A stretch of 5,203 bases of DNA from Candidatus Saccharimonadia bacterium (GTDB lineage: Bacteria; Patescibacteriota; Saccharimonadia; Saccharimonadales; Saccharimonadaceae), in NCBI GenBank assembly GCA_023259925.1, contig JALRDS010000085.1, forward strand, positions 1 to 5,203, written 5' to 3'. Below the pieces are notes generated by a model, which made no database searches, was not told the DNA's origin, and saw only the letters and a program-made list of their open reading frames with translations. The position numbers were made by a program, and so were the translations under genes. Below, piece after piece: positions 1-5,203 of this stretch. The first letter of the stretch is position 1, and each line of letters begins with the position of its first letter.

Positions 1-703
1 CGCCCACGCTTGTGTCGTTAATAATTAAGTCGTTACCAAACCAATATAGCCGTAGTCCGTATGTTGCATCCATACGCATGGCAGTAGTCTGGTTGGTAGA
101 TCCATAATTACCCCATCCCACAATACCTTTCGCGGCCAAACCGGACGATTTAAACCATGCTGAAACTGAATATGCGCCACTGCCGCCCACTACGCCTGCA
201 TTGGGTAACGATATATAGTCATTCCCATCGAAGCTATAAGCACCCCCACTAGATTGCCCGGATGCCGCAGTAGCACCTGTTATATTGCCGTGGTAGCCAT
301 TCCCCGACATGTCGTTACTCGAATTATTGAGCGGCCACCATGAATTCATACCTATGCAGCTACCGGCAGCAGCTCTCGCCGATTCCGAAGTAAGAAATGC
401 CGACGTAGAATCACTAGTTTTGGTTAGGCAGTAGCTTGTTGTCGTGTTTCTAAAATATGCATACGTACCATCGCTATTATTTATAGAACTTGGCAGAGCT
501 ACTGGGTAGTGGCCGTTTGAATCATTTATTTTTTCAAGCTCGAGCTGCTTGAACGCTTGCGAGAGTTCACTATGTAACGCAGAAACTCTTGCTCTCGACT
601 GAATGCCATTATAGGCAACAATCGAAATCGCAGCCAAGATTGCAATTACTACGATTACAATTAAGAGTTCAACGATAGTAAACGCTTTTTTTGTGTAAAC
701 CAT
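1..703 (-). CDS. Type IV prepilin-like protein with LamG-type (concanavalin-like) domain, C-terminus cut by window edge
   Basis: The reading frame opens with ATG at 703 and stays open for 234 codons to the left edge, so the C-terminus lies outside the window. Residues 1-7 are a short basic leader (MVYTKKA). A class III prepilin segment follows, FTIVELLIVIVVIAILAAI, with Glu at +5 of the predicted mature protein. The residue before the cleavage site is Ala rather than the usual Gly, a substitution prepilin peptidases are known to tolerate. A pilin-type helix continues to about residue 57. C92 and C116 could form a disulfide. From about residue 121 (SWWPLNNSSNDMSGNGYHG, then AYSFDGNDYISLP and YSVSAWFKSSG) the sequence matches the hallmark pattern of LamG/laminin-G-like domains, which often bind glycans or proteins. 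I infer a surface-displayed minor pilin or pseudopilin with an adhesive head. It is the last visible gene of the minus-strand run, 6 nt after the Ig/PKD gene. The pilin call is firm; the ligand is unknown. Confidence 0.9.
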   Translation of the reverse strand, partial: MVYTKKAFTIVELLIVIVVIAILAAISIVAYNGIQSRARVSALHSELSQAFKQLELEKINDSNGHYPVALPSSINNSDGTYAYFRNTTTSYCLTKTSDSTSAFLTSESARAAAGSCIGMNSWWPLNNSSNDMSGNGYHGNITGATAASGQSSGGAYSFDGNDYISLPNAGVVGGSGAYSVSAWFKSSGLAAKGIVGWGNYGSTNQTTAMRMDATYGLRLYWFGNDLIINDTSVG

Positions 704-707
704 CACA

Positions 708-719
708 TCCTATCCCTTT
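708..719 (-). promoter_or_regulatory. Ribosome binding site for the pilin-LamG gene, embedded in the end of the upstream gene
   Basis: On the minus strand the bases before ATG 703 read AAAGGGATAGGATGTG. GGGA (716-713) lies 9 nt and AGGA (711-708) lies 4 nt before the start. Both overlap the last codons and the TAG stop (712-710) of the Ig/PKD gene, which suggests translational coupling. It also supports 703 as the start: an overlapping ATG at 708-706 is followed at once by TGA. Confidence 0.6.
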
Positions 720-1720
720 GTTTGAGTTTTGCCATGGCTACCTAGGTGATCTCTACTGTGACGGTGGAGTAAAAAGCCAATCCAAAATCCAACCAATAAC
801 GTAAAGAGAGCTACGAATGTTGGGGTCGTTGCATAGAGCCACGAAACATTCTCACGCACTTCATCGAATGCATTTGACGGACCAACCAAGCCGCCATCGA
901 CTAAAATCGCCACCTGTGAAAACGCAGCGTAGTCGGTTTGATCGGCCGTACGAAGCGTTGCTACGTAAGCACCAGGGCTCTCATACTTAAACGGTATGGC
1001 GTGATACCCAACAGCGTCAAAGCTATATAATGAATGTGGCCGCTTGCCGTCACCCCACTCAACGCTTAACGCATAAGGTGCCTTACCACCACTAATAACT
1101 ACGCCCAAGACATATTCTTTATCCGGTTCAATGAATGACGGCATACACACCGCAACTACTCTCGGCTCACCGCCTTCAGTTACCGAGTTAGGTGTATATG
1201 CACTACATGCTATCGGTTTTTGTGGCACCTCTGGTTCACGTGGTGGAATGTTTGGATTTCCATCATCAACTGGTGCGGGTTTTGCGGGAGTGTAGGTTAT
1301 TAAAATTCCCGGTGTTGGCTGACCCATTCTGCCAAGATCATCGTAATTTCGCACATATATCTCGTTTTTACCGATACGTAACTGTACGGTTATATGATAT
1401 GTGCCGTTCGTAGTGCAGTGGGTCGATCCTGCCATAACTTTATTAACATATACCACTACCAGCGCTCGGGGCTCGCAGTCACCTCGAATAACAATTGTTG
1501 ACTTCGTAGTACTGGTCTTTGATGACGGAGTGCGAATGGTTGCGGGCTTAATGGCCTCAGATGCAGGCACTTCAGCATTCACTACCACATCATCCTGCTT
1601 CGTAGGTTCAACCGCACCGACAGTTACCGAAGATAGCACGATGACACCTGCCAAAATAATTAGTAGCATACAAACTTCTAGTTGTTTCTGAAGTGTGTGT
1701 AGCACTGCCCAATGCCCCAT
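710..1720 (-). CDS. Bitopic surface protein with Ig-like and PKD-like domains
   Basis: This 336-aa protein has a hydrophobic N-terminal segment (about residues 18-37), either a signal peptide ending near VGA or a signal anchor. A Ser/Thr/Pro/Lys-rich spacer runs to about residue 73. An Ig-like beta domain covers about 74-143 and contains C82 and C102. A Pro-rich linker spans about 144-170. A second beta domain covers about 171-275 with C172 and C192; its WGDGK (222-226) and YESPGAYVATL (246-256) segments match the conserved turns of PKD domains. A transmembrane helix at about 299-318 is followed by a short His/Arg/Lys cytoplasmic tail. The two Cys pairs could be disulfides in an extracellular stalk. 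I used ATG 1720, which follows a weak TAGGT 13 nt after the preceding stop; Met18 is an alternative start that would leave a shorter signal. PKD and Ig modules usually act as spacers or protein contacts, so I infer a membrane-anchored partner of the neighbouring surface proteins. No enzymatic motif is visible. Confidence 0.85.
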   Translation of the reverse strand: MGHWAVLHTLQKQLEVCMLLIILAGVIVLSSVTVGAVEPTKQDDVVVNAEVPASEAIKPATIRTPSSKTSTTKSTIVIRGDCEPRALVVVYVNKVMAGSTHCTTNGTYHITVQLRIGKNEIYVRNYDDLGRMGQPTPGILITYTPAKPAPVDDGNPNIPPREPEVPQKPIACSAYTPNSVTEGGEPRVVAVCMPSFIEPDKEYVLGVVISGGKAPYALSVEWGDGKRPHSLYSFDAVGYHAIPFKYESPGAYVATLRTADQTDYAAFSQVAILVDGGLVGPSNAFDEVRENVSWLYATTPTFVALFTLLVGFWIGFLLHRHSRDHLGSHGKTQTKG

Positions 1721-1733
1721 TTACCTAGCTGCC

Positions 1734-2975
1734 TTACTTTTTCGTCTTTTTAGCAGGTTTCTTTTTCTTGGCTGTTGTTGTGGCCTCAGAGGTAAGCGCG
1801 TCGATTTCATCATCCGATAATTCATCGGTAACTAGATCATCTTGGTTGCTAGATTCAGCCGACGCAAGTGCATCGCTTAGTGACACATGCTCAGCTTTTG
1901 GCTTAAACGATCGTTTTTTATGTTCATGCTCATCATCGGCTATAGAGGCTTCAGGCGTACTTACAGGACTTGTATAGGCTGTCGGTAAGGCTCCTTCAAT
2001 ATGATGATCGGTAGTTTCTTCGATAATATGTTTACGATACGACCTGAGCCATGTTCGTATAATGAATACAATTGTCAGAAGCGCCAGAAGTACGATGAGA
2101 ATAGGCTTGTACGGTATTACCCAAAATGTTGTTTCGCCCACTAAAGCCTGACCATTTGTGCCATACCCCGCTGTTAACGTTGCCGTATACTGGCCAATCA
2201 TCCAGTCAGCATTTAACGATGACTGAAGCTTACGTATGCTTTTTGGCAAAATATTCCCCGCAGACTTATTAAAGTCTGATTTTCCAACTAACCCTCCTAG
2301 CATATTGCGAACCTCAATCGAACCTTGTGGACGCACGTGTACATTTCCGGTATTCCGGACTCGGGCGGTAAAGTCAATTGGGGCATTCTCAATAAAGAAT
2401 GGTGTTGAATTTTTTGAGCTAGCAGTAAATGAATCAATAGTAAGAGATTCCTTAATATCACCCGCCACACGAATAAGCACCAGTACTCCAGTCTTTACCT
2501 GAACAGCAACCCGTTCGCTGTCACCTACACCAGGAGCTCCGTTTGTAAATGATACCACCCCATAATGGCCACCCGGTTCAGCATTTGCAGGAACGGTTAC
2601 TTTAATCTTGTATGACTTCTTTTGATACGATGCAAGCGATAACGTTTCGTCTGCACTAAACCACGACCGTACAGATGCAGATTTTGGAAGAGAGTTATCT
2701 ACATATACATCGGGAGTTCCCGAATCATCTTTTGAGCGAAAATCAAAGTATTCAGTTTGGTAGGTTTGCTGGCTATTGGCAACATTCAGCAGGTCTACAT
2801 CAAGCACGTATGATTTACCCGGTTCTGCATTGAGCTCGACCATTGCCGGGCTTACTTGCAGACCCTGCTCGGCCACTAGGTCAAATGGCTCTGCGCCAAC
2901 AGACTGTGGTTGCAGTAAGGCAAAAATTGCAGCTATGCTAATGAGTGACCCAACTGCTAATCGTAATTTTTTCAT
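1734..2975 (-). CDS. WxL-interacting-like (DUF916/DUF3324-type) membrane-anchored surface protein with long charged cytoplasmic tail
   Basis: The 413-aa product has a signal peptide (about 1-28, cleavage after VGA). A first beta domain (about 35-145) opens with LQVSPAMVELNAEPGKSY and closes with VPANAEPGGHYGVVSFTN. A second domain follows (about 160-285, from VLVLIRVAGDIKESL through ARVRNTGNVHVRP to GQYTATLTAGYG). One transmembrane helix lies at about 291-307. This order matches Firmicutes WxL-interacting proteins: a DUF916 wall-binding domain, a DUF3324 host-binding domain, then a membrane anchor. In that family the ectodomain binds WxL-domain proteins at the surface. The roughly 105-residue cytoplasmic tail is unusual: His/Glu/Asp-rich, acidic near DDLVTDELSDDEIDAL, and ending in AKKKKPAKKTKK. 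The shorter paralogue at 4632-5203 lacks it. The start is 3 nt after the stop of the 342-aa WxL-like gene, with no clear Shine-Dalgarno (TTTTAACACATG), so coupled translation is likely. The family call is from pattern recognition; the tail's function is unknown. Confidence 0.82.
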   Translation of the reverse strand: MKKLRLAVGSLISIAAIFALLQPQSVGAEPFDLVAEQGLQVSPAMVELNAEPGKSYVLDVDLLNVANSQQTYQTEYFDFRSKDDSGTPDVYVDNSLPKSASVRSWFSADETLSLASYQKKSYKIKVTVPANAEPGGHYGVVSFTNGAPGVGDSERVAVQVKTGVLVLIRVAGDIKESLTIDSFTASSKNSTPFFIENAPIDFTARVRNTGNVHVRPQGSIEVRNMLGGLVGKSDFNKSAGNILPKSIRKLQSSLNADWMIGQYTATLTAGYGTNGQALVGETTFWVIPYKPILIVLLALLTIVFIIRTWLRSYRKHIIEETTDHHIEGALPTAYTSPVSTPEASIADDEHEHKKRSFKPKAEHVSLSDALASAESSNQDDLVTDELSDDEIDALTSEATTTAKKKKPAKKTKK

Positions 2976-2978
2976 GTG

Positions 2979-4007
2979 TTAAAAGTTTGCCGTTCCTACA
3001 TAGGTTAATACTGTTTGGTAGCTGCCCGGAGGCGTTGAACCGTCGATATTCGCAATATAACTGGTAGTGTATGTATTACTGTTAGTCGGTGCGCCTGCAC
3101 TAGCGACCGTATCACCTGACACGAATTTGAACAAGTTGGCTGTATTATAGCCGGTCGCAGCAGCACCGCTTCCCGATCCAGTTACATTTGTGCCGACGGC
3201 GGGAGTAGTATTTGACACTAAGTTAATCCCAAACTGGCGACTGTTCACCGTAGATGCGGTAGGTGTAGTAAGAGCAGTAATAGTATTAGGACCAGCTGTA
3301 AGTGTGTTTCCAGCAATACTGATTGAATAGCCGTTTTCCGCATTGGTTGAGGCGCTCATCACTGAAGTTCCTGATCCAGTCAGGGCTGTAGAGAGCGTGC
3401 CGAGTGGTACAACCTGGCTAGCTAAACTAAATGTGAATGTTTCATCTACACTAGCAGTCACTACCACCTGTTCTGCAGTTGATGCCGCCACTGTACCTTC
3501 GTCGATTAGCCCGGTTGTCCAGTCGGAACCACTGTATGTTTGAATTCGCATAAAGAATGTTTCGTTCAAGGCAGATGGATTCGTAACATTTGAGAATGCA
3601 ACCGTTTGACTACCAGTTGGTGCCGTGCTGTTTGAGGCGTTGCTAATCCGGAGCGAACCTGGCGCCGATGTATCTACTGTCCAGCCGCTAGCATCACCTA
3701 CGTTAACCGGTTGACTACTTAGTGCTGATGACGCTGCCGAAAAACCGGCAGGTGTTGTACATGCCCCGCTAGCCGTGGTACACGCCGTGAACGATGCTGA
3801 TTGAATAACAGTTGCTGACGGCACAGTAAAATTAAACGTATACGTTGTTGATGCTGAAGCAAGAGACGTACCAAGCACAACAGAGCGATCAGTAATTTGT
3901 GCAGCATTTACGGCAGGCGATACAGCTATCATAATCGCTAAAATGACTGCAACGACTGCAGCAAACGACCGTTTTTGCCCCAGATTGAGCATGGAATGTT
4001 TTATCAT
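2979..4007 (-). CDS. Secreted beta-rich protein with C-terminal WxL-like domain
   Basis: This 342-aa protein has a long signal peptide (basic n-region with QKRSF, hydrophobic core about 15-30, cleavage near VNA at 33-35). It has no membrane anchor or sorting motif. An N-terminal beta-rich domain (about 36-180) contains C76 and C83. The C-terminal half (about 183-342) has the layout of a WxL-type domain: FTFSLASQVVPLGTLS near its start, SASTNAENGYSISI in the middle, and the terminal strand ANIDGSTPPGSYQTVLTY, which resembles the GxYxxxLxW end of WxL domains with Tyr in place of Trp. It aligns by eye with the 183-aa protein at 4084-4635. Composition is rich in Ser, Thr, Ala and Gly with very little Lys. 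As first gene of the minus-strand run, it is followed after 3 nt by the WxL-interacting-like gene, its probable surface partner. GAGGG at 4023-4019 lies 11 nt before the ATG, a slightly long spacing. Secretion is well supported; WxL membership is inferred. Confidence 0.82.
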   Translation of the reverse strand: MIKHSMLNLGQKRSFAAVVAVILAIMIAVSPAVNAAQITDRSVVLGTSLASASTTYTFNFTVPSATVIQSASFTACTTASGACTTPAGFSAASSALSSQPVNVGDASGWTVDTSAPGSLRISNASNSTAPTGSQTVAFSNVTNPSALNETFFMRIQTYSGSDWTTGLIDEGTVAASTAEQVVVTASVDETFTFSLASQVVPLGTLSTALTGSGTSVMSASTNAENGYSISIAGNTLTAGPNTITALTTPTASTVNSRQFGINLVSNTTPAVGTNVTGSGSGAAATGYNTANLFKFVSGDTVASAGAPTNSNTYTTSYIANIDGSTPPGSYQTVLTYVGTANF

Positions 4008-4018
4008 TTTTTTCTTTA

Positions 4019-4023
4019 CCCTC
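4019..4023 (-). promoter_or_regulatory. Probable Shine-Dalgarno of the 342-aa secreted protein gene
   Basis: The minus strand reads GAGGG at 4023-4019, followed by TAAAGAAAAAA and ATG at 4007. The 11-nt spacing is longer than usual, but this is the only purine-rich G-containing block near the start. Confidence 0.45.
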
Positions 4024-4044
4024 TACCCACCAATAATCTGTTAT

Positions 4045-4057
4045 GCTAACGCTTAGC
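4045..4057. promoter_or_regulatory. 13-bp dyad, possible operator in the divergent promoter region
   Basis: GCTAA-CGC-TTAGC is a perfect 5-bp inverted repeat with a 3-bp centre. It falls roughly at the -35 region of the plus-strand promoter and just downstream of the predicted minus-strand transcription start. A bound regulator could influence both genes. With such short arms, chance is a real alternative. Confidence 0.35.
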
Positions 4058-4068
4058 GCGTATTACGT

Positions 4069-4097
4069 AGTATAATATCACACATGAGCAGAATCAA
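4069..4097 (-). promoter_or_regulatory. Predicted sigma70-type promoter of the minus-strand surface-protein run
   Basis: On the minus strand a TTGATT -35 box (4097-4092) and a TATACT -10 box (4074-4069) are separated by exactly 17 bp. Transcription would start near 4062 and give a leader of about 55 nt before the ATG at 4007. The -35 box lies inside the first codons of the divergent gene, and the -10 box overlaps that gene's own -10. Confidence 0.55.
4071..4076 (+). promoter_or_regulatory. Consensus -10 box (TATAAT) of the 183-aa gene, implying a leaderless mRNA
   Basis: A perfect TATAAT ends 7 bp before the ATG at 4084, so transcription should begin at or within a base or so of the start codon. 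No good -35 hexamer is visible at 16-18 bp spacing (for example AACGCT at 4048-4053), and there is no TGn extension. There is no room for a Shine-Dalgarno in the resulting transcript. Confidence 0.6.
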
Positions 4098-4635
4098 ACG
4101 CTATTTCACCGCACTCACGTATGCTTGTACTGCCAGCGTTTTACTACTATCTCTGACTGCATTTGCTCAGCCATACGGCAAGGGTCTTTACGGAGAAAAC
4201 GTCCCCTACGGTAGTGAAACCAGCCTATCCATCACTACAACTGGAAACTTAATCATTCCTGTAACTCCAACTTCTAGTGGGAGCCTCGAAACTGGCTCGA
4301 ACACCGTTACAGTAACCTCTACCGATGTAAAGGGCTATAAACTATACATTCGTTCACTTGATAGCACAGATATGATGAATGTCGACACACCGCTACCTGC
4401 TTCAAATAATGATACACCCGCACCACTCGCTATTAATACCTGGGGATTCAATACGAACGGCACATCTAACTTCGTAGGCATGCTTGCAACCGACCGTTTG
4501 ATACGGACTACTGTATCACCAGCAACGACTGGCGAGGACACCATTGTTACCTACGGGGTGAATATCGACCTATCAAAGCCGGCAGGCAACTATCAAACCG
4601 CTGTTATCTATACAGCCGTTCCGCAAACCGACTAG
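4084..4635 (+). CDS. Small secreted WxL-like surface protein
   Basis: This 183-aa protein has a clear signal peptide: basic MSRIKRY, a hydrophobic core at about 14-27, and cleavage after AFA at 28. A Tyr/Gly motif follows (YGKGLYGENVPYGSET, 31-46), then a single beta-rich domain with LSITTTGNLIIPV, NTVTVTSTDVKGYKLYI, NTWGFNTN and the terminal strand GVNIDLSKPAGNYQTAVIYTA. The last segment matches the end of the 342-aa protein (IANIDGSTPPGSYQTVLTY) and resembles the C-terminal strand of WxL domains. It has no cysteine in the mature part and no membrane anchor, so it must be released or held by a partner. The WxL-interacting-like proteins on either side are the obvious candidates. The start is fixed by the signal peptide and by the -10 box just upstream, which suggests leaderless translation. 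Its stop overlaps that of the convergent gene. Secretion is well supported; WxL homology is an inference from motif pattern. Confidence 0.82.
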   Translation: MSRIKRYFTALTYACTASVLLLSLTAFAQPYGKGLYGENVPYGSETSLSITTTGNLIIPVTPTSSGSLETGSNTVTVTSTDVKGYKLYIRSLDSTDMMNVDTPLPASNNDTPAPLAINTWGFNTNGTSNFVGMLATDRLIRTTVSPATTGEDTIVTYGVNIDLSKPAGNYQTAVIYTAVPQTD

Positions 4636-5203
4636 TGTACCCTACGCTTTTTGCGTTTATATACACTGAAACCACCTAGCACTAGACTACCTACACTAAT
4701 TACGGCGATGACCGTTGCATACACTGGCATATATACCACCCACATTGTATATTTGTGAGCTGGAGAGTCTCCCAGGCCCAGTACGTAATCAATACGATAA
4801 ATCCCAGGTGTTTTTATTGAAATCGTATCGCTAACAAGCCGAACGGTGCCAGGGAGAATCAGGGCATCGCCAGCTGCCTCACCAACCCTCATTCCGAACA
4901 TGCTGCTAACCGTTGCAACATATTTTGTTCTAAAATGCGTACTTCCACTGTTTCGAATCTGTGCGCTCCATGCAATATCTTTTGTTGTGACCTTCGGTGC
5001 CGTGAATCCAAGCAAGCTACCAGTGCGTGTAACGTCGCCTGCCACGGTCACATACAGAAGTGAGCCGACCTGTTGCAACGATGGCTCAGCGTTCGTCGTT
5101 GACTCGGACGCGAGCGTGCTTGCAAAAACACTAATATACCGCCCGCCCGGCTCTGCCTTAAGAGGTACCGCGAGTTGATACCTTAGTAACGTGCTTTTAT
5201 TCG
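4632..5203 (-). CDS. Second WxL-interacting-like membrane-anchored protein, N-terminus beyond window edge
   Basis: The frame is open from the right edge to a TAG stop at 4634-4632, giving 189 visible residues; the start lies outside the window. It parallels the 413-aa protein. VPLKAEPGGRYISVFAS matches VPANAEPGGHYGVVSFT, LLYVTVAGDVTRTGSL matches LVLIRVAGDIKESL, and AQIRNSGSTHFR matches ARVRNTGNVHVR. PGIYRIDYVLGLG then corresponds to the final strand. A transmembrane helix (about VYATVIAVISVGSLVLGGF) is followed by a short basic stop-transfer tail, YKRKKRRVH. It thus has the DUF916/DUF3324-type ectodomain and anchor but lacks the long cytoplasmic tail of its paralogue. A TTG codon at 5078 would give a truncated 148-aa product without signal peptide and should not be taken as the start. 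Convergence with the 183-aa WxL-like gene suggests, without proving, that the two products work together. Confidence 0.8.
   Translation of the reverse strand, partial: NKSTLLRYQLAVPLKAEPGGRYISVFASTLASESTTNAEPSLQQVGSLLYVTVAGDVTRTGSLLGFTAPKVTTKDIAWSAQIRNSGSTHFRTKYVATVSSMFGMRVGEAAGDALILPGTVRLVSDTISIKTPGIYRIDYVLGLGDSPAHKYTMWVVYMPVYATVIAVISVGSLVLGGFSVYKRKKRRVH
4634..4667. terminator. Weak hairpin at the convergent gene ends
   Basis: AGTGTA (4634-4639) pairs with TACACT (4662-4667), and inside it ACGC (4644-4647) pairs with GCGT (4653-4656) around TTTTT. Internal bulges (CCCT against TTATA) weaken it, and no T-run follows in either direction. It also encodes the C-terminus of the minus-strand gene, so it may be incidental. 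Confidence 0.2.

Noticed and set aside
1401..1691. Plus-strand open frame of 96 codons.
   Set aside because: It lies wholly antisense to the Ig/PKD gene, with no recognisable domain or ribosome site. It is a shadow of the real gene.
3719..3907. Minus-strand open frame of 62 codons in another frame of the 342-aa gene.
   Set aside because: Its Leu/Arg/Gln/His-rich composition is typical of an out-of-frame reading of an Ala/Ser/Thr-rich gene.
4335..4544. Minus-strand open frame of 69 codons inside the 183-aa gene.
   Set aside because: The plus-strand gene has a signal peptide, a promoter and homology to the 342-aa protein. The antisense frame shows no protein-like features.
4634..4667. Strong bidirectional intrinsic terminator at the convergent gene ends.
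   Set aside because: The stem has internal bulges, little GC in the outer arms and no trailing T-run. It is kept only as a low-confidence hairpin.
4632..5078. Reading the minus-strand gene as a complete 148-aa protein starting at TTG 5078.
   Set aside because: The frame is open for 41 more codons to the window edge, and those codons (including AEPGGRY) align with the 413-aa paralogue. The true start is outside the window.
4846..5178. Plus-strand open frame of 110 codons.
   Set aside because: It is antisense to the WxL-interacting-like paralogue, whose frame is supported by homology and a membrane helix. The opposite frame shows nothing recognisable.
1..5203. TGA recoded as glycine, as in Gracilibacteria and Absconditabacteria.
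   Set aside because: All genes read full length with standard TAA/TAG stops, with no in-frame TGA interrupting a domain. Nothing here calls for recoding.

Overview
The window most likely comes from a Patescibacteria (CPR) genome, probably Saccharibacteria (TM7). The main clue is the prepilin N-terminus at the left edge: a FTIVELLIVIVVIAILAAI segment followed by ISIVAYNGIQSRAR, a style I know from that group. Tightly packed genes for small secreted or membrane-anchored beta-rich proteins fit the same picture. This assignment rests on recognition, not a search. All frames read through under the standard code, with TAA and TAG stops.

Layout: every gene seems to encode a surface or secreted protein. 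On the minus strand, reading right to left, is a four-gene operon-like run. It starts at 4007 with a 342-aa secreted protein ending in a WxL-like beta domain. A 413-aa membrane-anchored protein of the WxL-interacting (DUF916/DUF3324-like) architecture follows, then a 336-aa bitopic protein with an Ig-like and a PKD-like domain. Last is a type IV prepilin-like protein carrying a LamG-type domain, cut by the left edge. Gaps are 3, 13 and 6 nt. To the right, a 183-aa secreted WxL-like protein is encoded on the plus strand, divergent from the run. It is convergent with a second WxL-interacting-like protein on the minus strand, whose N-terminus lies beyond the right edge.

The window therefore holds two secreted WxL-like proteins and two membrane-anchored WxL-interacting-like proteins. 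This recalls the WxL/DUF916 loci of Firmicutes, where the DUF916 protein holds WxL proteins at the cell surface. Here the set sits next to a pilin-LamG adhesin candidate. A surface attachment complex, perhaps for host-cell contact in an episymbiont, is a reasonable but untested inference.

Regulation is concentrated in the 76-bp divergent gap (4008-4083). Two oppositely directed promoters have overlapping -10 boxes, a 13-bp dyad lies beside them, and the plus-strand gene appears to be transcribed without a leader. No stretch over 300 bases lacks a gene, and I see no RNA genes, mobile elements or CRISPR arrays.
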